Below are positions 60,201 to 64,000 of a stretch of DNA of 64,000 bases, in pieces. Under the pieces are notes generated by a model. That model was not told the DNA's origin and searched no databases. It saw nothing but the letters and a program-made list of their open reading frames with translations. The stretch is from Choristoneura fumiferana (taxonomy: Eukaryota; Arthropoda; Insecta; Lepidoptera; Tortricidae). The DNA is taken from contig NC_133500.1 in the NCBI RefSeq assembly GCF_025370935.1, forward strand, positions 8,900,187 through 8,964,186. The letters are read 5' to 3'. How positions within the stretch are numbered: the stretch's first letter is position 1; each line of letters starts with the position of its first letter. A program made the translations under genes and the position numbers.

Positions 60201-62428
60201 TTACAGTTTTAGAGTTTGCGAAATGAAAAGTTGCGAAATGTATCAGGTTGCTAAACGTCAGTTACGAAATGAACAAATACAAATACAAATACAAATAATT
60301 TATTTGTCAAACATAGGTTAAAATAGTTGGTACACTGATCATAGATTTGTATCACTATGCTGCGCCCGAGGGCATACAAATATAAATGTCTTGTAGGTAG
60401 GCACATTCAGTCATGCAGTAAACTAAATAAAGTCTAAAAAGTTGCAGAACTATCACGCATATACTCCTCCATTGAATAGTAGGCCTTACCCGCCAAAAAG
60501 TTAAAAAGTTGTTTCTTAAAATCGTGAATATCTTCAGTCATCAATATATTCTTCGGAAGTTTATTAAAGATCTTTGATGCCATGCCGAATACGCTTTTAG
60601 CAAGTAATGCTGTTTTGTATGGTCTTTTGTTAATTTTACCTTTTTGGCGAGCACTTTTAAAAACCGGAAATTGATTCCTATTACATTTACGTAAGTTGAT
60701 ATTTCGAAAATGTATATGCAGGTCAGGGTTAGTATACGTAACTTAATAAAATGAGGTCTACATGAGTCAGTGAACGGATACCTATTTTATATTTATAACT
60801 TTTGAAAATGGAAAGAAAGGTTTATTTTGGCTCCATAAGTACCACCTAAAACTAAGACTAAAACTAAGTTACTTAATGGCTGACATATTATATTTTTACG
60901 TTTTCTACCCTCATGGCTCCGCCATTTTGGAATGTTTGTTTGTTTGTAAAAATATAACCAGCCTTAACTATTTTTTATTGCGTAGGACCCGTCAGTACCA
61001 CAAGACGCGGCGACGCGCATGCGCGAACTGGAGATGATGGTTGCGGCGCTCAGCGGCGAGAAAGAGGAACTGCTCAAAGACAGGAACGACAATACGGAAA
61101 AGTTGAGGCTACAGGTCAGTTGTGCTACCATATAGATGCGTTTCCACCAATGTAATGTAATGTGCAAGGAATGTGTTTTTTCATCACACTTGCTCGTAAA
61201 CAGTGTCGTAACATGCAGGCTACCTTGGCTTACAAATAAACATTTTACTCGCAAATGTGATGAAAAACATTGTATGTCGCACGGGCGGTACTAGAATTAC
61301 GAACATCGACTCATTAAAACCCTCAGTCTTCGACTTCGGGCTTCTAATAGACTCGTTCGTAATTCCTTATTTACCGCCCTTAAGACACAATGTACCATTC
61401 ATTAACCAATAGAAACGCTTCATTTACACATCCTCGCACGGCGCATCTCTAGTGACAGCTGAGCAGAGCGAGGCGAGGTAAATGACGCGTTTCTATTGGT
61501 TCATGAAAAACACATTCTCGCAACACATCCTCGCACATCTCTGGTGGAAATACAGCTTTATTTGTGAACCGAGCCGGATGTTTAGAGATTTAGATTAGAG
61601 GCCAGAACAATGAAGAGAGAGCAATGAAGGAATGGAGGTCTTTGTTAGAGGCCGTATAGCGTATGCATTCTCTATCTCTTTCTAACAGCATACTATACCG
61701 TGAGACAAAGAAACAAAACGATTATGATACCGAATGCGTTGGACAATAAGCTTGAGGTTCATTTAGCCCCTTTATATTTCAAGGCTGTTTTTATTACACT
61801 ATCTATATAAAGAAAGAAGACATTTATTCACGTTCGCAAAGACAAACAAATACAACAAAATTAAAAAAAAAAACACTAAACAGCAAACACAAATAAAAAA
61901 AAGGAAAATACACGATTTTGTGTGTCCCCGCAAAAGTGAAACGGCCGCTGACTCAGCATTATGTATTATTGTATTCATCATCATCCCAGCCTATATACGT
62001 CCCACTTCTGGGCACAGGCCTCCTCTGAACAAGAGGGCTTGGGCGATAGTTCCCACGCGGGCCCAGTGCGGATTGGGAACTTCACACGCACCATTGAATT
62101 GCTTCGCAGGTTTGTGCAGGTTTCCTCACGATGTTTTCCTTCACCGCAAAGCTCGTGGTAAATTTCAAATGTAATTCCGCACATGAATTTCGAAAAACTC
62201 GGAGGTGCGAGCCGGGGTTTGAACCCACGACCCTCTGTTTGAAAGGCGATAGGTCAAACCACTAGGCCACCACGGCTATATTATTATTATAGTTAAAAAA
62301 ATATTTGTTTCCAGGATAAAGAACTTAAAGATGCGCTGTCGCAACGCAAACTTGCCATGACGGAGTACAACGAAGTGACAGAACGGCTGGCTGAACTAAG
62401 GCAACAGAAGCAAAAGCTGTCACGACAG
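36234..62428 (+). CDS. gek: MRCK-type Cdc42-binding kinase (Genghis khan), 5' 16 exons
   Basis: A Rho-family effector Ser/Thr kinase of the DMPK/ROCK group that phosphorylates myosin regulators to control actomyosin. Exons: 36234-36294, 40782-40961, 41411-41532, 42325-42435, 42815-42919, 45958-46106, 49467-49617, 50666-50720, 51927-52057, 52781-52867, 53354-53475, 54677-54830, 56385-56502, 59712-59821, 60986-61114 and 62315-62428. All junctions are GT-AG and in phase, giving 633 codons. Visible elements are: an N-terminal helical part (SVETLLDVLLVLYDECCNSS); Gly loop GRGAFGEV (105-112); catalytic Lys149 (VYAMK); HRDIKPDN with Asp244; DFG with Asp262; SPEIL; AGC-tail SPTDTSNFDVDD; hydrophobic motif HLPFVGFTF (443-451); and coiled coil from exon 13 to KELKDALSQRKLAMTEYNEV. 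C1, PH, CNH and CRIB parts lie beyond the window. A 22-residue insert sits at 122-143. Exon 1 is supported only by its phase and good donor. Confidence 0.95.
37466..37531. repeat. Perfect 25-bp hairpin
   Basis: The arms 37466-37490 and 37507-37531 are exact reverse complements (start ATGAACTAAAAGAATTTCC), with a 16-base GC-rich loop. AGAATAAACCATG occurs just before it (about 37457) and again at about 37577, which may be a target duplication. Confidence 0.9.
37585..37850 (+). repeat. tRNA-headed SINE, family 3, diverged copy
   Basis: The head is ATGGTGTTCTAGTGGTTTGA and GTGGGTTCAAACCCGGG; the body ends ACCCAGCAGTGGGACGTATA followed by TAGGCTGAGCTGGG and a GATGATGATGATGAT tail. It is the plus-strand relative of 16590-16895. 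Confidence 0.8.
37889..38115 (+). repeat. Repeat D copy
   Basis: From TTTTTAACCCCCGACGCAAA to GTCGGGGGTTTTCCAACTGG. The middle reads CTAGCGATGGTTCTTAGACA and TTTTTGAGATATTGAA. Confidence 0.85.
38255..38375. repeat. Palindromic repeat A copy
   Basis: TACTACGAAGTGTAAAATCT and CGTACCTTGCCGTTCCGCTG on the left; GAGAGGGACGGTATGATACG and TTCGAATTTCATAATAGCCC on the right. Confidence 0.8.
38500..38665 (+). repeat. A-tailed repeat tail (GAGGCTGGCATAGTCACAC)
   Basis: CAATGAGGCTGGCATAGTCA, CACTGGTGCACTTAAGCCTC and an A run. It is similar to about 35540-35612, which supports a dispersed retroelement tail. Confidence 0.55.
38934..39578. repeat. Repeat E copy carrying a nested inverted-repeat element
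   Basis: The ends TGGTACCATCAGCCAAATAT and ATTTGGCTGATGGTACCA are the inverted termini of repeat E, normally about 150-180 bp. The copy is 645 bp because 38971-39442 is a second inverted-repeat element. Confidence 0.85.
38971..39442. repeat. 472-bp inverted-repeat element nested in repeat E
   Basis: The termini GTTCTTTACCTCAAAAGCAT and ATGCTTTTGAGGTAAAGAAC are exact complements, and pairing continues for about 55 bases through GTAGCGATTTACCAA. Inside, an ~80-bp unit starting CGAGGTGAAATGCGA is repeated from about 39226 and 39306. Confidence 0.88.
39860..39928 (+). repeat. LINE/SINE tail fragment
   Basis: GGGAGGCCTTTGTTCAGCAG followed by TGGACGTCTTCCAGCACAGA and TGATGATG, the usual lepidopteran retroelement tail phrase. 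Confidence 0.6.
39987..40222 (+). repeat. Repeat D copy abutting repeat E
   Basis: CCCCGACGCAAAAAGAGGGG to GTCGGGGGTTTTCCAACTTT followed by TTGTTGGTACC. Its right edge joins the left terminus of the repeat E copy at 40216. Confidence 0.85.
40216..40394. repeat. Repeat E, typical complete copy
   Basis: GGTACCATCAGCCAAATAAG and CATATTTGGGCTGATGGTAC are inverted ends. The middle includes TTCAAGTTGACAGACAAGTC and GACATGCAAACGATTATCAA. Confidence 0.88.
40455..40645. repeat. Diverged direct repeat with ATGGCGGC/CATGATATGCCTAGG
   Basis: ATCATGAAATGGCGGCGTTT with CATGATATGCCTAGGAATTT (from about 40462) recurs as TTCATGAAATGGCGCCATTT with CACGATATGCCTAGGAATTT (from about 40576). Both blocks also contain short inverted words. 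Confidence 0.75.
42015..42315 (-). repeat. Inverted copy (left) of a ~330-bp element flanking MRCK exons 4-5
   Basis: Contains AGATTAGACAGAGAAAGACA, AAAGCGTTTGAGAAAGAGAC, TTCTCTTCGCTAAACACTAT and, at the right end, GTCAAATACCGTATTC (42300-42315), only nine bases before exon 4. It is the reverse complement of 43724-44056; its outer end is truncated or decayed. Confidence 0.85.
43090..43373 (-). repeat. A-tailed SINE-like repeat, family 4, minus copy
   Basis: On the minus strand: GCAGGTGGTAGGGCCTTGTG ... GTTGGCAACGCATCTGCAAT ... CTTACCATCAGAAGAACCAC, with the A tail at the low-coordinate side. It lies in MRCK intron 5; the open frames on both strands here are repeat sequence. Confidence 0.85.
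43724..44056 (+). repeat. Right copy of the element flanking MRCK exons 4-5
   Basis: Starts GAATACGGTATTTGACAACT and ends GTCAAATAACGTATTC, so it has its own terminal inverted repeats, with AGACAGTGTTTAGCGAAGAG and CCTGTCTCTTTCTCAAACGC inside. It pairs with 42015-42315. Confidence 0.85.
44236..44400 (+). repeat. LINE 3' tail (TTCTTGCGGCGCATTCTTCTTGGC type)
   Basis: TTTCTTGCGGCGCATTCTTC, TTGGCAATGATGGTCTTTCC and the tail GAATTTGAATTTGAATTTAT. A second copy is at 45815-45905. Confidence 0.65.
44436..44486 (+). repeat. Family-2 SINE tail fragment
   Basis: GGTTAATTGGTGTCAATTGT followed by CCGATGATATTTATTTATTT matches the end of the SINE at 53047-53310. It sits just before a LINE fragment. Confidence 0.65.
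44500..44900 (+). mobile_element. RTE-like LINE fragment with inverted 5' half
   Basis: 44506-44703 read on the minus strand gives AMERIMLGIHLLDRKKNEL and RRKWRWAGHIARME, a typical end of a LINE reverse transcriptase. 44704-44880 read on the plus strand gives KRWTDDIRQQAGVNWMRVAM and NRQDWKVERRP, the segment that normally follows directly. A (GATA)n tail follows. The 5' part is therefore inverted relative to the 3' part. Confidence 0.85.
45815..45905 (+). repeat. LINE 3' tail copy
   Basis: AGGTTTCTTGCGGCGCATTC, TTGGCAATGGTGGTCTTTCC and AATAAACGATTTGGATTTTC. Same family as 44236-44400, close upstream of MRCK exon 6. Confidence 0.65.
46520..46700. repeat. Dispersed repeat (TGGTTGTGTTGCTCTGATGAGCTCTG)
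   Basis: AGTAACATCTGGTAGCATGG, TTGCTCTGATGAGCTCTGAT and GTGGTGATAGATGGGTTTGT. Relatives are at 54050-54150 and, for the end part, inverted at 55555-55600 and 56275-56320. A short inner dyad (AGAGCAACACAACC and GGTTGTGTTGCTCT) is present. Confidence 0.65.
46735..47345 (-). repeat. Two repeat G copies in tandem
   Basis: ATAGTTATTTGTGTCACAAG followed by GGAGCAAAATG starts at 46738 and again at 47129. Each is followed by GTATTTACGGCGAGGG and a short run of ...ATTGAATCC...GAGCGTAGCGAGGGATTC units, then CGTTAACGCCCAAGA. The first copy ends TCCCTCTCGTCAGGGAGGAA. Confidence 0.8.
47346..48404. other. MRCK intron sequence, no gene seen
   Basis: AT-rich. A dyad GTGAATCCTGACC...ATTGGGTCAGGATTCAC-like pair (47403 and 47461-47485) marks a small foldback. 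The minus frame at 47690-48007 has no recognisable content. TGTCAC words cluster at 48334-48378. Confidence 0.4.
48405..48490. repeat. Foldback element (CACACGGTACGATTCGTC)
   Basis: GGGCACCACACACGGTACGA followed by TTCGTC faces GACGAATCGTACCGTATACG followed by GGGCCC; the arms are about 30 bp with ATCGATC near the centre. Confidence 0.8.
49266..49380 (-). repeat. Repeat G fragment
   Basis: GAACAGAAAAGTAGCATTTT, CCCTGTCGTCAGGGAGCAAA and GGTGTGAAAAGTTACTTTTC. It is about 85 bases before MRCK exon 7. Confidence 0.7.
51375..51487. repeat. Repeat E, right part
   Basis: CTTTCAAGTTGACAGACACG followed by TCTATTGGCATTATTGTTTT and ending CACATATTTCGCTGATGGTA. The left terminus is missing. Confidence 0.75.
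51545..51740. repeat. GC-rich foldback in MRCK intron 8
   Basis: AGCGGCCTGCAAAGAGATTT and ACAACCTTGCAGGCCGCT are inverted around 51600-51642; flanking CGCGCG-rich sequence also pairs partly. The opposed open frames here are products of GC richness rather than genes. Confidence 0.55.
52515..52660 (+). repeat. tRNA-headed SINE, family 1, plus copy
   Basis: The A-box-like TGGTGTAGTGG and B-box GGTTCGATTCCCAGCACTGG are followed by TTTTTCTGGTTTTTCTATGC and CAGTTTGTATTTTCGATATG. It is the plus-strand sister of 12860-13047. Confidence 0.78.
53047..53310 (+). repeat. tRNA-headed SINE, family 2, plus copy
   Basis: GACCAGATGGCCAAGTGGTT, GGTCTCGGGTCCGATTCCCG, TCTTGGGTCTTGGATGTTTA and the tail GTCCCATGATATTTATTTAT. 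It ends about 45 bases before MRCK exon 11. Confidence 0.82.
53733..53971. repeat. Inverted-repeat element in MRCK intron 11
   Basis: CTATACTTGGTTTGGATAGG followed by TATTTAACT faces AGTTAAATACCTATCCAAAC followed by CAAGTATAG; arms of about 30 bp span 239 bases. Confidence 0.85.
54313..54437. repeat. MITE C copy
   Basis: CCCTGTTTCACCATCCATGA, GACGGATAAATGTGATGCCG and, inverted, GACGGAGACGGCGTCACATT followed by TATCCGTCAAATAAAATTAA. The right terminus is lost. Confidence 0.8.
54447..54592. repeat. Long foldback (CCACCGGCGAGGCGAGACGAGAATTG)
   Basis: GCTGGTTTTCCACCGGCGAG runs on through GCGAGACGAGAATTGACATT on the left and is answered by AATTTCAATTCTCGTCTCGC through CTCGCCGGTGGAAAATCACC on the right. 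Arms are about 45 bp; the loop is GC-rich. It lies less than 100 bases before MRCK exon 12. Confidence 0.88.
55501..56331. repeat. Two ~110-bp direct repeats flanking ~610 bp
   Basis: GTTACGTCTATGTAATAAAT followed by ATGTGATCAGCTCT... to CAGTTCTTTATTACAAT occurs at about 55504-55611 and 56226-56331 with few changes. Each is bordered by TG and CA. The layout resembles a miniature LTR element, but no convincing purine tract was seen before the second copy. The repeat ends about 53 bases before MRCK exon 13. Confidence 0.7.
56466..59260 (+). repeat. Minisatellite of ~97-bp unit, 29 copies, starting inside MRCK exon 13
   Basis: The unit starts TTGAGGTCGGGAGGACAGCC and ends CCCACAGCAAATATTACTC. 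Unit 1 (56466) begins within exon 13, so each unit holds the last 37 coding bases of that exon, the exact 5' splice site GTAGTG/GTGAGACAC and about 60 bases of intron. Starts recur every 97 bases (56466, 56563, 56660, 56757, ...). Some units are 94 bases, lacking three bases of CCTCCTAAAG. Units differ by a few single changes. The array stops at 59260, 451 bases before exon 14. Confidence 0.96.
59513..59670. repeat. MITE I copy, minus orientation
   Basis: TCCTTATACATAAACGACAA on the left and TTTTATGAATAAGGGGGTTA on the right, with AAGGGACAAAGCATTTGTTA inside. Same family as 19861-20013. Confidence 0.8.
59848..59941. repeat. Palindromic repeat A, shortened copy
   Basis: GGGCCTACTCCGAAGTTCGA and GTCAGAGGGACCGAACGACA, ending TTAGAATTTCGTAGTAGCCC. 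It begins about 27 bases after MRCK exon 14. Confidence 0.78.
60241..60770 (-). mobile_element. Jockey-like LINE 3' fragment
   Basis: On the minus strand 60440-60660 encodes KRPYKTALLAKSVFGMASKI, FNKLPKNILMTEDIHDFKKQ and YYSMEEYMRDS, then a stop. This is the usual C-terminal end of a non-LTR reverse transcriptase polyprotein. A short A-rich repeat (ACAAATACAAATACAAAT on the plus strand, about 60277) marks the 3' side. It is 5'-truncated and lies in MRCK intron 14. Confidence 0.82.
61389..61558. repeat. MITE H copy
   Basis: ACCAATAGAAACGCTTCATT and GACGCGTTTCTATTGGTTCA are inverted; the right end reads CACATCCTCGCACATCTCTG followed by GTGGAAA. Related to 15266-15395. Confidence 0.75.
61970..62278 (-). 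repeat. tRNA-headed SINE, family 3, young copy
   Basis: Nearly identical to 16590-16895: same head (GCCGTGGTGGCCTAGTGGTT), B box and tail, with about six differences. It ends about 37 bases before MRCK exon 16. Confidence 0.87.
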
Positions 62429-62582
62429 GTATGACTGTTTTTGTGAAGGCTAATAGATGTTGTTATTGAACCAGTGAGCGAGTATGTGGTTAGGCGTAGA
62501 CGAGCCTACTCTTTGTTCAAAGGACAGACAATCTACCCATAACAGGTTCATCATACAGAGCTAACAATTTCAGCTCATTTAG

Positions 62583-62812
62583 GGGCTGTTTCACCATCCA
62601 TTGATTAGTGTTAACTGACGGTTAAATGCGATACCGTCTCCGTCTATTCGAACAAAACAAATAGAGACGGCATCACATTTAACCGTCAGTTAACACTAAT
62701 CAATGGTGGTCTGAGTGGAGAGCCTTGGGGGAGGCCTATGTCCAGCAGTGAACGTCTTTCGGCTGACATGATGATGATGATGATGAATGGATGGTGAAAC
62801 AGCCCCTTAGAC
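62583..62812. repeat. MITE C with a second repeat inserted beside its right end
   Basis: GGGGCTGTTTCACCATCCAT to ATGGATGGTGAAACAGCCCC are terminal inverted repeats. GTTAACTGACGGTTAAATGC faces CATTTAACCGTCAGTTAACA. An insert of about 80 bases (62704-62788: GGGGGAGGCCTATGTCCAGC ... GATGATGATGATGATGA, a retroelement tail) interrupts it. Confidence 0.85.
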
Positions 62813-62822
62813 TTCAAGTGCC

Positions 62823-63110
62823 TGCAGGTGGTAGGACCTTGTGCAAGGTCCGCCCGGATTGCTACCACCATCTTGCTCGCTAATCCTGCCGTGAAGCAGC
62901 AGTGCTTGCATTGTTGTGTTTCGGCGTGGAGAGTAAGACAGCCGGTGAAATTACTGGCACGTGAGGTATCCCACCTTAGGCCTCTAGGTTGGCAACGCGT
63001 CTGCAATACCCCTGGTGTTGCAGATGTTTATGGGCGGTGGTGATCTCTTACCATCAGGAGACCCACTTGCTCGTTTGCCATCCAGTCGTATAAAAAAAAA
63101 AAAAAAAAGC
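62823..63110 (+). repeat. A-tailed SINE-like repeat, family 4, complete copy
   Basis: Starts GCAGGTGGTAGGACCTTGTG and ends GCTCGTTTGCCATCCAGTCG followed by TATA and a long A run. It is the clearest copy of the family in the window. Confidence 0.85.
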
Positions 63111-64000
63111 ACCAGCAGGTGTTCCGTCGTATTAGGGTAGCGACGAAGACGACGTTCAAAAATCCCTAATTAGTTTTTTTTTTGTAACGTACGACATCAA
63201 GCGAAGTAGCGAAACGAATGACATTTCTAGATTCAACTCTTTTTATTTTATTTATTATTATTTCCTCTAGTGGAAAAGGCAAAGGTTGAACACCATTACA
63301 GCCAAATTTTTCAGTAATTTTTTTCTTCTTTTTTAAGATTCAACTCAATATGAAATGTCGTTTAGCGTAACACTAGACACTTACGCGCTGTCCGTGTCCG
63401 TCCTCCTTTAAAATAAATATTGAAATCAACCACAACAATTCCGAGTAATTATTATCCGGTTCGAAGGACCATAAATGTAGTGGATAGGACTGTATTTAAA
63501 ATAAAGGCGACTGCTTTTGGCAAAATCTTACTTTAATGTCAATTAAAACAAAATCTACTCCCGTCACAAGCCCATAGAGAAAAACTAACATAAATACTAT
63601 GTATAAAACCTAAACTGCAAACCTCCACAGATTGCTTTCAATGCCTTTTCCGAAATCTCTACATTAAGTATTAATTGCCACATTTATCCATATCGATAAG
63701 TGGTCGTTTCCCATCAATACGATCATAGACAATCTAATCATTGCAATGGCAGATATTTTTGAGGGTATTCATTCGTTTCTTCGATTATTGAAGGCAATCT
63801 TATTGAAAATGATATTTTTCAGTGGTTACTTGGTTGATTTCAATACTTTGTGAGTTACTTTAATTATACAACAACATTTTAAGTGATGGTTATTGTGTAA
63901 TCCGAGAAAAAAGCGTGACAGTGTCTTCGAGAAGTGTTTGTTTACATGACAAGACACGGAAGGATGAATAGACTTTAGCTACGCTTAATATCTTACATAA
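63111..64000. other. MRCK intron sequence to the window edge, no exon seen
   Basis: AT-rich without a splice-bounded coding stretch or a repeat I can name. The MRCK exon that should follow KLSRQ must lie further right. Confidence 0.45.

Noticed and set aside
60964..61254. Minus-strand 96-codon frame
   Set aside because: It is the antisense shadow of MRCK exon 15 (60986-61114) with flanking intron.

Overview
This is a window of a lepidopteran (moth or butterfly) nuclear genome. It holds four conserved animal genes with typical GT-AG introns, plus one AT-AC intron. The intergenic and intronic DNA is crowded with short inverted-repeat elements, tRNA-headed SINEs and LINE tails of kinds common in Lepidoptera. 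There are no operons, CRISPR arrays or prokaryotic features.

Layout: (1) 849-3298, minus strand: the 5' half (six exons, 257 codons) of the spliceosomal and transcription co-regulator SNW1/SKIP (Bx42); the rest lies beyond the left edge. (2) 3450-8375: a three-level nest of mobile elements. A Ty1/copia retrotransposon (3686-8119, identical 143-bp LTRs, intact 1265-codon gag-pol, 5-bp target duplication) sits in an inverted-repeat MITE (TTA target duplication), which itself sits in a palindromic repeat. (3) 9348-19539, plus strand: NC2-alpha/DRAP1, five exons, divergent from SNW1. Its second intron has every sequence hallmark of a U12-type AT-AC intron and carries an hAT-like element with an 8-bp target duplication. 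(4) 19343-20387 recurs at 22739-23797, preceded by a scrambled version of the upstream exon. This is a pseudogene, an unmerged haplotype or an assembly artefact. (5) 30586-32979, minus strand: an intronless Lines (lin/LINS1) coding region. (6) 36234-62428, plus strand: 16 exons (633 codons) of the Cdc42-binding kinase MRCK/Genghis khan. They cover the N-terminus, the complete kinase domain, the AGC C-tail and the start of the coiled coil; the gene runs off the right edge.

The most unusual structure is in the MRCK intron after exon 13. A 29-unit, ~97-bp minisatellite begins inside the exon, so the last 37 coding bases and the 5' splice site are repeated 28 more times in the intron. Other points of interest: an inverted pair of repeats bracketing MRCK exons 4-5, a LINE fragment with twin-priming structure, a 22-residue insertion in the kinase N-lobe, and replacement of the Asn of the SNW signature by His.

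The genes do not form one pathway. SNW1 (splicing and transcription), NC2-alpha (TBP repression), Lines (developmental signalling) and MRCK (actomyosin control) are ordinary neighbours. All exon coordinates were derived by hand from splice consensus, reading phase and recalled family similarity; no database search was run.
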